Of a stretch of 64,000 nucleotides of DNA, positions 34,118-43,290 are shown piece after piece. A model generated the notes under the pieces. It did no database searches. It was given only the letters and a program-made list of their open reading frames with translations, and was not told the DNA's origin. The translations under genes were made by a program, and so were the position numbers. The first letter of the stretch is position 1, and each line of letters begins with the position of its first letter. This stretch comes from Mycobacterium sp. Root135 (GTDB taxonomy: Bacteria > Actinomycetota > Actinomycetes > Mycobacteriales > Mycobacteriaceae), in the NCBI RefSeq assembly GCF_001426545.1, contig NZ_LMEZ01000006.1, forward strand, positions 292,220-356,219. The letters run 5' to 3'.

Positions 34118-34837
34118 GTGAGTGACACAGTGGCTGAGCAAATTCGTCCGGTGGCCCGGCCCCGGCTGTACGAAGTCATCGTCGAACAGCTCTGCGAGCA
34201 CATGGCCAACCGGGACATGAAGGCCGGCGAACGCCTGCCCCCGGAGCGTGAACTCGCAGCTCAGCTCGGAGTCAGCCGGGCGTCACTCAGTCAGGCCCTG
34301 GTGGCGCTCGAGGTGCAGGGCATCCTCTCGGTGCGACACGGCGACGGTGCGGTTCTGATCCGCCGCCCGGTCGGCGACTCGGCCATCCGCGCCCTGCGCG
34401 AGCACGCCGACCGACTGCCGGAGGTGATCGAGGCCCGTGAGGCACTCGAGGTGAAGCTGGCCGAGTTGGCCGCCGAACGTCGCAGCGACGCCGAGATGGC
34501 CGCCATCGACGACGCCCTGGCGATCATGGACATGGAGATCACCGAGGGCGAGCGCGGAGTGTCCGGTGACGAGCACTTCCATCGCGCGATCACCGCGGCC
34601 GCGCACTCTCCGCTGCTGGCCCGACTCATGGGTGAGATCGCCGAACTCGTCCGCGAGACGCGCATCGAGTCGCTCTCCCAGTCACAGCGTCCGCGCGCGT
34701 CACTCGAGGGGCACCGACGCATCGCAGAGGCGGTGCGCAGGCGCGATTCGATGGAAGCCGGTCGCGCCATGGCCGAACACATCCGCTTGGTATCAGACGT
34801 CGCCCTGCTCCGTGACGGGGACGGTAGCGACGCCTGA
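34118..34837 (+). CDS. GntR-family (FadR/FCD) regulator of the dicarboxylate module
   Basis: 239 residues. The N-terminal wHTH has LPPERELAAQLGVSRASLSQAL, and the C-terminal FCD domain has EAREALEVKLAELAAER, DEHFHRAITAAAHSPLL and EGHRRIAEAV with the metal-site histidines. GTG at 34118 is favoured by GAGGA 7 nt upstream; an in-frame ATG at 34064 would add 18 residues. It is divergent from the permease and likely binds 33994-34014, being released by a carboxylate ligand. Confidence 0.9.
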   Translation: MSDTVAEQIRPVARPRLYEVIVEQLCEHMANRDMKAGERLPPERELAAQLGVSRASLSQALVALEVQGILSVRHGDGAVLIRRPVGDSAIRALREHADRLPEVIEAREALEVKLAELAAERRSDAEMAAIDDALAIMDMEITEGERGVSGDEHFHRAITAAAHSPLLARLMGEIAELVRETRIESLSQSQRPRASLEGHRRIAEAVRRRDSMEAGRAMAEHIRLVSDVALLRDGDGSDA

Positions 34838-34840
34838 GCG

Positions 34841-35740
34841 TCACTCCGGAATTGGTTGTCGCCCTTGGCGTCTCGCACGAATCGCGATGAGGCCTCCCCC
34901 GATCACCAAGGCCATTCCGCCATAGGTGACCAACGTGGGCGGATGGTTCCAGATGAGCCAATCGGCGACCGCGGTGAACACGATGACGGAGTAGATGAAC
35001 GGACCCAGCTTCTCGGCAGGGGCATGGCGGTAGGCCAGCACGATCAGTGTCTGCGACGACAACTGCGCCAACCCGAGGCCGATCAGCCAGCCCCAGGCCG
35101 CGGGCGGGATGGGCCGCCAGTCGAGCATCGCGATGGGCACCGACAGCAGCGTCGAGATCAGGAAGAAGTAGAACAGCACCCGGAGAATGGGTTCGGTGGC
35201 GCCGAGCCACCGCACCGACATCATCGCCACGGCCAGGAACAACGCGCCGGCGAAGGCGGCCAACTCGCCGACGTCGACGCGGTGGCCTTGGGGCTGCAAC
35301 ACCAGCACCACCCCCGCGAAACCGACGACCGCTCCGACCCACGTCGCGGTCGCCACCCGTTGGCGCGTCACCGCCCAGGCGATCAACGGCATCCACAGTG
35401 GGGCGCTGTACGTCAGCAGGGTGGCGTTGGCCAGTGGAATCCGCGCGATCGCGAAGAACAGCGCGTACCAGCAGGCGGTCCCGGTGACCGCCCGCAGCAC
35501 GTGCAGACCGATCTTGCCGGTGCGCATCGACGACCAGCCACCGCGCGTCACCACCGGAATCACGAACATCAGACAGATCGCGTTCTGAAACAGCAGCAGC
35601 ACGCCCGTCGAGGTGTACTGACCGGCCACCTTCGCCAGCGTGCCGACCATTGCCACGCAGAAGAAGGCTGCCGTGGTCAAAAGTGCGCCGAGAACCAGGT
35701 TTTCGGGTCTCCGACCCAAACTGGTCTCGGCGTCCGTCAC
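34841..35740 (-). CDS. EamA-family (DMT) transporter
   Basis: 299 residues with ten predicted helices in two EamA repeats (LANATLLTYSAPLWMPLIAW in the first, AEKLGPFIYSVIVFTAVADW in the second). Such carriers export or exchange metabolites. The GTG start overlaps the stop of a tricarboxylate-type binding protein, an unusual partner for this family. Its stop is 3 bp from the stop of the convergent GntR gene. Confidence 0.88.
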   Translation of the reverse strand: MTDAETSLGRRPENLVLGALLTTAAFFCVAMVGTLAKVAGQYTSTGVLLLFQNAICLMFVIPVVTRGGWSSMRTGKIGLHVLRAVTGTACWYALFFAIARIPLANATLLTYSAPLWMPLIAWAVTRQRVATATWVGAVVGFAGVVLVLQPQGHRVDVGELAAFAGALFLAVAMMSVRWLGATEPILRVLFYFFLISTLLSVPIAMLDWRPIPPAAWGWLIGLGLAQLSSQTLIVLAYRHAPAEKLGPFIYSVIVFTAVADWLIWNHPPTLVTYGGMALVIGGGLIAIRARRQGRQPIPE

Positions 35741-36702
35741 CGGCGAGCCGCCTGCAGCGCAGCCGCGACGTCGGCTTGGGTCTCGGCGAGGAAGGTCTGG
35801 AACTCCTCGCCCACCATGAAGGTGGTGGTGAACTGGCTGCGCTCCGCGGTGTCCTTCCACGTCGGGGTGTCCACCATCTTGGCCAGCGCCTGGCGCCAGT
35901 ACTCCACCGCGTAGACCGGCATGTCGGGCGGACCGTAGAGACCGCGCCAATTCGACAGCGTGACGTCGAGCCCCTGTTCCCGCGCGGTGGGCACGTCCAA
36001 TCCGGGCAGCCGGTCCTCGGCAAGGACGCCGAGTCCCCTGAGCTCCCTGGTCTTCACCTGGCCGATGAACTCGCTGACCCCGCCGATGGCGATGCCGATC
36101 TCACCGCTGGCCAGCGCGGCACTCTGGTCGCCACCGCCTTCGTGGGTGACGTAGTGGATGGACGACGGATTGCCGCCGGCCGCGGACACCAGCAGGTCGA
36201 ACGGAGCCTGGTCGTCGAGGGCGGCGCCGACCGCGACACGGGAGGGATCGGACTTGATGGCCGACATGACGTCACCGAGGTTCTGGTACGGGGCGTCGGA
36301 TCGGGTGACGACCATGAAGTACTCGGTCATCAGGCGGGCGATCATCGTGACGTCGGCATAGCCGTACTTGGACGCGCCGCTGAGCTGATTGGTCATCATC
36401 GACAGCGACGTCACCGAGATCTGGTCGTCGTGGCCCCGGTAGTCGTCGACCATGGTGGCCAGGAAGTCCGCCCCGCTGTTACCCGGTCGATTCTGCACCG
36501 GGAGCGGCACGTCGACGATGCCCTCCTTCTGGACCGAATCCACCACCGCGCGGATGGTCAGGTCGAAGCCGCTTCCCGGCGAGGCGCCCGCGGTCATGTT
36601 CACCGGACCCGCGGGATACCCGTCGGCGGATGCGGAACCCTGACAACCCGTCACGAGCAGACACGCGGCAAGCACGGCGAAGAAGGCGGATCTTGGCGTC
36701 AA
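35737..36702 (-). CDS. Tripartite tricarboxylate transporter (Bug/TctC) type binding lipoprotein
   Basis: 321 residues with a lipoprotein signal (VLAACLLVTGC). The mature protein has the Bug-family pattern: ASPGSGFDLTIRAVVDSV, VQNRPGNSGADFLATMV, VGAALDDQAPFDLLV and LGVLAEDRLPGLDVPTAREQG, which form the carboxylate pocket. The start is TTG at 36702, supported by AGGAG 7 nt upstream and TTGA overlap with the SDR stop; no better start exists. No TctA or TctB membrane gene is nearby; instead an EamA gene is coupled downstream. Confidence 0.85.
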   Translation of the reverse strand: MTPRSAFFAVLAACLLVTGCQGSASADGYPAGPVNMTAGASPGSGFDLTIRAVVDSVQKEGIVDVPLPVQNRPGNSGADFLATMVDDYRGHDDQISVTSLSMMTNQLSGASKYGYADVTMIARLMTEYFMVVTRSDAPYQNLGDVMSAIKSDPSRVAVGAALDDQAPFDLLVSAAGGNPSSIHYVTHEGGGDQSAALASGEIGIAIGGVSEFIGQVKTRELRGLGVLAEDRLPGLDVPTAREQGLDVTLSNWRGLYGPPDMPVYAVEYWRQALAKMVDTPTWKDTAERSQFTTTFMVGEEFQTFLAETQADVAAALQAARR

Positions 36703-37589
36703 CGGTGTTCTCCTGATGTGGGATTGGCAACCTCGGCCGGCTGGGCTCTGGCGTTCATGCGGTCGGTCTCGCGTTCCAGTACGGCGTTGAGCATCCGGGG
36801 TGCGACGACGTCGAGGGCGCGCAGCGCGAGCGCCTTGCGGGGCGCAATGCGGATCGGCCGGGTCTTGGCGGCGGTCACCAGCCACTGCGCGGCCTCCTCC
36901 GCCGAGAGCGCGGCGATGCCGTCGTACACCCGGGTTGGGGCGATCATCGGGGTGGCCACCAGGGGGTAGTACACCGTCGTGGAATGCACGCCGGCGTGAC
37001 CCCACTCGGTGTCGACGACGCGACTCACCGCGCTCAGTGCGGCCTTGGATGCGTTGTAGGCGGCGAACATTGGTGACGACTCGGGCAGCACCCGCCACGT
37101 CGCGACGTTGACGATGTGGCCGTCACCGCGCTCCAACATCCCGGGGGCCACCCCGCGAATGAGTCTCAGCGGCGCGTAGTAGTTGAGCGCCATGACGCGT
37201 TCGACGTCATGCCACCGTTCCAGAGATTCGATCAGCGGCCGTCGAATGGACCTCGCCGCATTGTTGATCAGAATGTCAACGGGGCCAACGGCGTTCACGA
37301 CCGCGTCTACTTGGTCCAGGTCGGACAGGTCGGCCGCCATTGCGGTGGCGCTTCCGCCACCGGCAGTGATCCTCTCGACGACGTCGGCCAACGCGTCCGC
37401 CCGACGGGCGACCGCGACGACCGTGGCGCCCTCTGCGGCGAACAGCTGCGCGGCAACCGCACCGATTCCCGACGACGCACCGGTGAGCAGCACCCGTTTG
37501 CCACGCAGATCGACCGCCGTCCGCGCGGGCCAGCGCGGCACCGGACGCATGCCGGCCAATCGCATGGCCCGCTTCAACTCGGGGATCAC
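36699..37589 (-). CDS. Short-chain dehydrogenase
   Basis: 296 residues. Cofactor motif LLTGASSGIGAVAA, VDILINNAARS, and catalytic YNASKAAL are all present; the Ser position is replaced by Thr in VNVATWRVL, so the standard Ser of the triad may be missing or shifted. It has a C-terminal extension with a basic segment. It is the first gene of an operon with a binding lipoprotein and an EamA transporter. Substrate unknown. Confidence 0.88.
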   Translation of the reverse strand: MIPELKRAMRLAGMRPVPRWPARTAVDLRGKRVLLTGASSGIGAVAAQLFAAEGATVVAVARRADALADVVERITAGGGSATAMAADLSDLDQVDAVVNAVGPVDILINNAARSIRRPLIESLERWHDVERVMALNYYAPLRLIRGVAPGMLERGDGHIVNVATWRVLPESSPMFAAYNASKAALSAVSRVVDTEWGHAGVHSTTVYYPLVATPMIAPTRVYDGIAALSAEEAAQWLVTAAKTRPIRIAPRKALALRALDVVAPRMLNAVLERETDRMNARAQPAEVANPTSGEHR

Positions 37590-37725
37590 GGGGCGACGAC
37601 TGCGAACACGTTGTCGTCTGTCATCGAGATGTCCGATCCCCCGCGGCGGCTACCTTGGGAAACAGTAGATGACGCGCGGCGGCAATTAGCGGTTGCGGGG
37701 AATTTGCCGCGTCCGTCCTACCCGC

Positions 37726-38925
37726 TCACACCTCGGCTCGGCCCCGCGACAGCCGCAATTCCTCGCCGCGTTCGACGTCCTGCTGCTCCTTGGCCTCGTT
37801 CTTGTCGATGAGGCGGGTGTCACGGGCGGGCAACTGGAGATCCTCCGCGGCAGACATCCCGGCTTGCAGTTGGCGGCCGCGCTCCAGCTCGGAGTCGAGT
37901 TCTGCGCCGAAGAGCAACGCCAGGTTGGTGATCCACAGCCACAGCAGGAAGACGATGACCCCGGCCAGCGTCCCGTAGGTCTTGTTGTAGCTGCTGAAGT
38001 TCGCCACGTAGAGACCAAAGCCCAACGAGGCCACGACCCACACCAGGATGGCCGCGGCGGCACCGACGCTCACCCACTTGAACTTGGGCTGTTCCACGTT
38101 GGGGGTGGCGTAGTAGAGGATGGCGACGACGAGGACGACCAAGACCAACAACGCCGGCCACCGTGCGACGTTCCAGACCGTGACCGCCGCCGACCCGACG
38201 CCGATGGTGTCCCCGATAGCCCGGGCGAGCGGCCCGCTGACGGCCAACAGGAACGCGGCCGCGGCGACCACCACGAGGCCGACGATGGTCAGAACCAGTT
38301 GCAGGGGACGCAGTTTCCACACCGGGCGGCCTTCGTCGATCTCGTAGATCCGGTTCATCGCCCGGCCGAACGCCCCGATGTAACCCGACGCCGACCACAC
38401 TGCGCCGACGATGCCGATGGCCAACGTCAGCCCGGCTGTGGGCGACTGCACCAACTGCTCGATCGGCGCACGCAGGACGTCCACGGCTGACGACGGCCCC
38501 ACCTCCCCCGCGATCTGCAGGATGGCGTCGGTCGTGGTCTTGCCCTGCCCGAAGACACCGAGCAGCGAGACCACCACGACCAGCGCAGGAAAGACAGACA
38601 GGACGGCGTAGTAGGTCAGTGCAGCCGCGAGGTCCGTGCATTGATCGGTCGAGAATTCCCGCAGCGTCTTGCGGATCACGAACCACAGCGACGGCTTCGT
38701 GAGATCGGTTGGCGAGTCGGGCTTCCGGGGATCGTCGGGGTCGGGACGCGGAGCCGCCTCATCGGATGGATGGGAAGGACCGCCCCCGTCGAACCCGTCA
38801 CCCGGTTCGAGCCGTGCGACGGGCACCTCGCGGTGCGCGAGTTGCTTGCCCGCCGCCACTCTGGCAACCAGGACGCCGCCGACGACCGTTGCCGTCAGGT
38901 AGACCGCCTTGCTCAACGCGCCCAT
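37726..38925 (-). CDS. BrkB/YihY-family membrane protein
   Basis: 399 residues. After a 90-residue polar N-terminus the family core begins: LAAALTYYAVLSVFPALVVV, then IEQLVQSPTAGLTLAIGIVGAVWSASG and a final VFLLWLWITNLALLFGAELDSELER, with six helices. It is named after a serum-resistance factor but the biochemical role is unsettled. The C-terminus is hydrophilic and charged. It is followed 13 bp upstream by the isochorismatase-like gene stop. Confidence 0.9.
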   Translation of the reverse strand: MGALSKAVYLTATVVGGVLVARVAAGKQLAHREVPVARLEPGDGFDGGGPSHPSDEAAPRPDPDDPRKPDSPTDLTKPSLWFVIRKTLREFSTDQCTDLAAALTYYAVLSVFPALVVVVSLLGVFGQGKTTTDAILQIAGEVGPSSAVDVLRAPIEQLVQSPTAGLTLAIGIVGAVWSASGYIGAFGRAMNRIYEIDEGRPVWKLRPLQLVLTIVGLVVVAAAAFLLAVSGPLARAIGDTIGVGSAAVTVWNVARWPALLVLVVLVVAILYYATPNVEQPKFKWVSVGAAAAILVWVVASLGFGLYVANFSSYNKTYGTLAGVIVFLLWLWITNLALLFGAELDSELERGRQLQAGMSAAEDLQLPARDTRLIDKNEAKEQQDVERGEELRLSRGRAEV

Positions 38926-38938
38926 CTCACCGCACCCA

Positions 38939-39475
38939 TCAAATGCACTCGGCGGCCGGCAGCAGGGTGGCCGCCATGTTTCGCTCCATCATCTTCAAGG
39001 CGGCCATGCCGAGCTCGGCGTCGATGTGGGCCACCGCATCCGGTGGCAGCACCACGTCGAAGTGCCGCACGTAGGCGTCCAGCGCGGTGTAGAGAATGCA
39101 CTGCTCGGTCACCTGTCCGGTGATGACCACCCGCTCGGTGCCGAGCCGTCCCAGCAGGTATCCCAGCGGCGTCGAGTAAAACGCGCTGTGGCGCACCTTG
39201 GTCAGCATCCTGGTGTCCGGCGCAGGCACGACCGGCCCGACGAGATCCGGCCTTCGTCCGGCCATCGCTGCGTTGACGAGGTCGCGGTGGTCGGCGGTGA
39301 AGTCGCCGTAGTTGTCGTTGACGTAGACCACGTCGACGTCGTCGGTGTCGTGGGCGCGCTTCAGCAGCTGCGACAACGGATCGACGATCGGCTCCACGTT
39401 CGGAATGAGGAGGTCGGCATCGGGATGCTCGTAGGCGTTGAGCATGTCGACGACGAGAACGACTGTGCCACTCAT
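38939..39475 (-). CDS. Isochorismatase-family cysteine hydrolase
   Basis: 178 residues. The catalytic triad of the family is visible: Asp10 in VLVVDMLNAY, Lys in TKVRHSAFYSTPL, and Cys in VITGQVTEQCILYTALDAY. Members hydrolyse amides or enol ethers such as nicotinamide, N-carbamoyl compounds or isochorismate. Lys-Arg-His before SAF and the VTEQC loop fit the amidase-type group. ATG start; it may be co-transcribed with the BrkB-like gene. Confidence 0.88.
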   Translation of the reverse strand: MSGTVVLVVDMLNAYEHPDADLLIPNVEPIVDPLSQLLKRAHDTDDVDVVYVNDNYGDFTADHRDLVNAAMAGRRPDLVGPVVPAPDTRMLTKVRHSAFYSTPLGYLLGRLGTERVVITGQVTEQCILYTALDAYVRHFDVVLPPDAVAHIDAELGMAALKMMERNMAATLLPAAECI

Positions 39476-39531
39476 GATCTAGGGCTTACCCCGGCCCGTC
39501 GGGCACAAACGGCGCCCCTGGCGGTGGGCGA

Positions 39532-39807
39532 TCAGTCCTCCGTGGCGGTCGGGCTTTGGGCGGACTCCCATTTGGACTCCATCGACCGCTGCACGACGGC
39601 GTCACCGGGAAGCTCCACGTCGAAGGTCTGCCCGTCGTCGGTCTCGAGGGTCACGGTGAACGTCGCACCCTCGGCCGCGTCGCGAGCGTCGACGAAGACC
39701 ACCTTGTACTGACGTTTCCCCGCGCGCTCGTCGCCGGGCACGTCCAAGGTGACGAGGTCACCGGGCGCGACCTCGTCGACTCGCGCGTCGTCGGAAATAC
39801 CCGTCAC
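39532..39807 (-). CDS. Small conserved-looking protein coupled to an iron redox enzyme
   Basis: 91 residues with no cysteine or membrane segment and alternating beta-type segments (LVTLDVPG, YKVVFVDA, FTVTLETDDGQTFDVELPG). It looks like a small beta-barrel or accessory domain. I do not recognise it. GTG start overlaps the stop of the haem-oxygenase-like gene, which suggests a joint role. Confidence 0.65.
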   Translation of the reverse strand: MTGISDDARVDEVAPGDLVTLDVPGDERAGKRQYKVVFVDARDAAEGATFTVTLETDDGQTFDVELPGDAVVQRSMESKWESAQSPTATED

Positions 39808-40817
39808 GACAGCGACGTCCGAAGCGACGACTCGCCAACCGTCCAGCGCGACATCATGTGCGCGGCGAGTCGGTCCTCCACCACGTCGAAGGCACGCATG
39901 CCGAAGACCACGTCGGACTCCAGATGCGGCTCGCGCCTCACCAGGTCTGCGACCACGTCCGTGCGGACGATCTGTTCATGCACGGCGTCGGCCTCGACGT
40001 GCTCCCGGTAGAACCGAACGCAGGCCTCGGGTGCCTTCATCCGCCTCAGCGCGTCGACCAGCCGAGCCGACCCCGGCGACGAGGTGATCTCGGTGGCGGC
40101 GAAGTGGCCCACCGCGGCGCCTCGGAACTCCCGGTGCAGGCCGAACAGCGACATCACGTTCACCACGGCCAACGCCTCCGCGGGCACTTCGGTCAGATAG
40201 TGCAGGTAACGGGAGTCGAGTCCCGCGGCATCCAACAGGTCGCCGAAGAGCTGTTGATGCGCGTGATCGGCTCGGCCACCGCCGAATTCGTCGAACTCCA
40301 CCGCCACGAAGGCCGCCTTCGCCGCCCCCGACAACCGAGGAATCGCCCACGCATGGGGGTCGCCCTCCTTGAGGTGGTAAATCGACCGATGCACGAAGTA
40401 CTCCCGCATCTGTTCCCAGGTGCCCTCGTCGCGCAGGTGGTAGGACAGGCCGGTGCCTTCGACCGGCGTGGTCGACAGGTCGGCCATCTCCTGCTCGGCC
40501 GAGGCGTCGACGACCCCGATCTCCTGCTGCAGCGCCGACAGGAACGCGTCTTCGAGTCGGGCCCGGAGGTGCAGTACGCCCGGATCCCACTCCCAGCGCG
40601 GTTCGACGTCGGCGAATCCGCGGTAGTGGAGTTCGTAGCAAACGTAGAGGGCCAACTGCAGGTCGCGCCCCCACGGGGAGGAGTCGCCGACCGGCGCGTC
40701 GACGGGGATGAAGCTGCGTCGTGGCGCGCGGCACTTCAGGTGCGCAATGAGGGCACCGGAGAGAGGGCCGGCGGCGGTCGGCAGATCGGGCTCGAGATAC
40801 GTGGCAGGTGACGTCAC
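39804..40817 (-). CDS. Haem-oxygenase-like iron-containing redox enzyme
   Basis: 337 residues, mostly helical. Likely metal-binding residues lie in FVAVEFDEFGGGRADHAHQQLF and later HFAATEIT and FYREHVEADAVHEQIV, a pattern of Glu/Asp/His like the diiron haem-oxygenase-like oxidase (HDO) superfamily. Such enzymes perform oxygen-dependent C-C cleavage, N-oxygenation or desaturation. The C-terminus has a VVADLVRREPHLESDVVFG segment typical of the group. Reaction and substrate unknown; the next gene on the strand is a 91-residue companion. Confidence 0.75.
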   Translation of the reverse strand: MTSPATYLEPDLPTAAGPLSGALIAHLKCRAPRRSFIPVDAPVGDSSPWGRDLQLALYVCYELHYRGFADVEPRWEWDPGVLHLRARLEDAFLSALQQEIGVVDASAEQEMADLSTTPVEGTGLSYHLRDEGTWEQMREYFVHRSIYHLKEGDPHAWAIPRLSGAAKAAFVAVEFDEFGGGRADHAHQQLFGDLLDAAGLDSRYLHYLTEVPAEALAVVNVMSLFGLHREFRGAAVGHFAATEITSSPGSARLVDALRRMKAPEACVRFYREHVEADAVHEQIVRTDVVADLVRREPHLESDVVFGMRAFDVVEDRLAAHMMSRWTVGESSLRTSLS

Positions 40818-40912
40818 CTCGTTCGCATACCCGGTGTTGGAGTGCGTAAACGGCGTTTGTGCGCGTGCCGTGCGGGTAGGACCAACGAGGTGCCTCTCAT
40901 CGGTTCCACCAC

Positions 40913-42331
40913 GTGCGCCTCGTGAACGCTCCCCCGTCGCGAATCGTCGTCACCGGCGCGTCCGGCAACGTGGGCAGCGGGGTGTTGCGCGCCCTCGCAC
41001 GCCGCATGCCCGAGGCCGAGATCGTCGGGGTGTGCCGTCGGCCACCAACGGTCGGGGAGATCTACGACGGCATTCGATGGCACGCAATCGACCTCTCCTC
41101 GCCGACCGCGACCGCCGAGTTGGCCCCCGCCATGGAATCCGCCGACGTAGTGGTGCACATCGCCCTGGCCGTGCAACCGGTCGACGACGAGGCCCATCTC
41201 TACCGGGCCAACGTCCTCGGCTCACGTGCGGTCCTCGATGCGATGGCGGCGGCCGGCGTGCCGCACTTGGTCTACGCCTCCAGCCTCGGGATCTACGCTC
41301 CCATCGCCACTGAGTCCGCAACTGAGTCCGCAACCGTGCCCGTCACGGAGGACTGGCCCGACACCGGCCAGCCCACCTCGGCCTACAGCAGGCACAAGGT
41401 CGTCGTCGAGCGGATGCTCGACGACTTCATCGAACGACACCCGGAAATCACCGTGGCCCGGTTCCGCCCGACCGTGGTCGTCCAGCGCCAGGCGGCCCAC
41501 CTGATCAGGTCGCTCTACCTGGGGCCGCTCGTTCCCCGCGCCCTGTTCGGTCTGCTTCGTCGGCGACCGCTGCCCGCCGTGCCGCTACCCACCGGCATCG
41601 CACTGCAATTCGTCCATGCCGACGATGTCGGCGACCTGGTGACCCGGCTCATCGAGCGCCGTTCGCACGGTTCCTTCAACGTCGCGGCCGACGTCTTGGA
41701 CGCCGATGGCATCGCCGGTCTCGTCGGTGGGCGCGCCGTCGCCGTCGACCCGCGATGGGTACGTGCCGCGGTCACGGTCTTGCATGCGCTTCGAATGGTG
41801 CCGCTGACGCCGGGCTGGTACGACGTCGCCACCAATACCCCTCTCATGGACACCTCCAGGGCGCGTGACGAATTGGACTGGGCACCGACGCGGTCGTCTG
41901 CCGAGAGCGCGTGGGAACTCATCAACGGGCTGGCTGACGGAGCCGTCGGCAGCAGTCCGGCGACGGGATGGACGCCGACCAATGGGAAGACGCTTCCCGC
42001 CACGGGATTTCGCAGAATTTCCGACCGCACCCACGACGTGAGCCTCCTGCTGTGGACCGCGTTGGCCGTTGCACGTGCGCTTGGGGTCGGCAAGACCGGC
42101 GCCCCGACGACCGCCGCGGTGGTGACCAATCTGGCCTCGGGGACTCCGATGGCCGCGCAGCGTGTGCTGGCCCGGCGTCGCGACCCCGTCGCCCTGCTCG
42201 CGCCCGTTGCCGTGGCCGTCGCCGTGGCAGCGACCCGGCACGGTGGCTGGGCCCCGGTCGTCGCGACCGGCGTCCTGAATGTGCTGAACGTCTCTGAACG
42301 ACAACGCAATCGGGGTGTGTCCCATGGGTGA
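40913..42331 (+). CDS. NAD-dependent epimerase/dehydratase family protein with C-terminal extension
   Basis: 472 residues, longer than the usual 320. The extended-SDR core is clear: IVVTGASGNVGSGVLRAL, ADVVVHIALAVQPVDDEA, YASSLGIYAP and catalytic YSRHK. From about residue 335 a low-complexity linker leads to a region with hydrophobic segments (LLLWTALAVARALG, LLAPVAVAVAVAA), possibly one to two membrane spans. GTG start. It overlaps the next SDR gene by 8 bp. Confidence 0.85.
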   Translation: MRLVNAPPSRIVVTGASGNVGSGVLRALARRMPEAEIVGVCRRPPTVGEIYDGIRWHAIDLSSPTATAELAPAMESADVVVHIALAVQPVDDEAHLYRANVLGSRAVLDAMAAAGVPHLVYASSLGIYAPIATESATESATVPVTEDWPDTGQPTSAYSRHKVVVERMLDDFIERHPEITVARFRPTVVVQRQAAHLIRSLYLGPLVPRALFGLLRRRPLPAVPLPTGIALQFVHADDVGDLVTRLIERRSHGSFNVAADVLDADGIAGLVGGRAVAVDPRWVRAAVTVLHALRMVPLTPGWYDVATNTPLMDTSRARDELDWAPTRSSAESAWELINGLADGAVGSSPATGWTPTNGKTLPATGFRRISDRTHDVSLLLWTALAVARALGVGKTGAPTTAAVVTNLASGTPMAAQRVLARRRDPVALLAPVAVAVAVAATRHGGWAPVVATGVLNVLNVSERQRNRGVSHG

Positions 42332-43190
42332 CTCAGAAGTCGTCGTGGTGACCGGTGCGTCCAGCGGGATCGGCAGGGAGACCGCCATTCGTTACGCAGA
42401 GCGGCACGCGCGACTGGCGTTGGCGGCGCGATCGGAGGACGCACTGCTGCGGGTGGCCGGGGAATGCCGCTTGGCGGGCGCCGCCGACGTCGTCGTCCAC
42501 GTGACGGACATCTCCGACTCCGCTCAGGTGGAGACGCTCTTCGAGGTCGCCATCGCCCGGTTCGGGCACGTCGACGTCGCCGTCCAGTGCGCGGCGATCA
42601 CGGCCTTCGGGCGCTTCGAGGACGTCCCGGCGTCGGTCTTCGACAGGATCGTCGCCACCAATCTCGTCGGATCGGCCAACGTCGCACGGTCTGCGCTCCA
42701 TCACTTCCACGACAGCGGTACCGGACATCTGGTGCTGATCGGTTCACTCCTGAGCACGGTCGCCGCCCCCTACCAGACCGCCTACGTGGCAACGAAGTTC
42801 GCCTTGCGCGGTCTGATTCGCGCCCTGCGACAAGAAAATCGGCACCTGCCGGGAATCAGGGTGCACGGCGTGTACCCCGGGCCCGTCGACACGCCGGTCT
42901 ACGGCACTGCAGGCAACTACTTCGGCCGTACCCCTCGCGTGCCACCGACCGCGGTCACCTCCGCCACGGTCGTGACGGCGATCGTCCGAGCTACTGGTCG
43001 ACGTCACTCGAGCGAGCGCCAGGTGGGGTGGTTCAACCGACCCGCCATCGTCGCCTACACGCTGCTGCCGGCCGTCTTCGACGCCCTGATCGGACCCCTC
43101 CTGCGGACGGTCGCCTTCACCGACGAGTCGTCGGAGGACACCGACGGGAACGCCTTCGACCAGTCACCCCAGGACCACGTCGCCCGGTGA
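42324..43190 (+). CDS. Short-chain dehydrogenase
   Basis: 288 residues. VVVTGASSGIGRETAIRY binds the cofactor, LIGSLLS gives the Ser and YVATKFALRG the catalytic Tyr/Lys. A longer C-terminal tail includes a hydrophobic segment (AIVAYTLLPAVFDALIGPLL), so it may touch the membrane. ATG inside the end of the epimerase gene indicates coupling. Confidence 0.9.
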   Translation: MGDSEVVVVTGASSGIGRETAIRYAERHARLALAARSEDALLRVAGECRLAGAADVVVHVTDISDSAQVETLFEVAIARFGHVDVAVQCAAITAFGRFEDVPASVFDRIVATNLVGSANVARSALHHFHDSGTGHLVLIGSLLSTVAAPYQTAYVATKFALRGLIRALRQENRHLPGIRVHGVYPGPVDTPVYGTAGNYFGRTPRVPPTAVTSATVVTAIVRATGRRHSSERQVGWFNRPAIVAYTLLPAVFDALIGPLLRTVAFTDESSEDTDGNAFDQSPQDHVAR

Positions 43191-43290
43191 TTCGGTTCGG
43201 TGCGCCGGGGATCAGCGTGGTGCGTAGAGTCGGCCGTGCACCCGTGGCGGGTCCACGGGCGCGACATCCGACGAGCCGAAACGGACGGTC

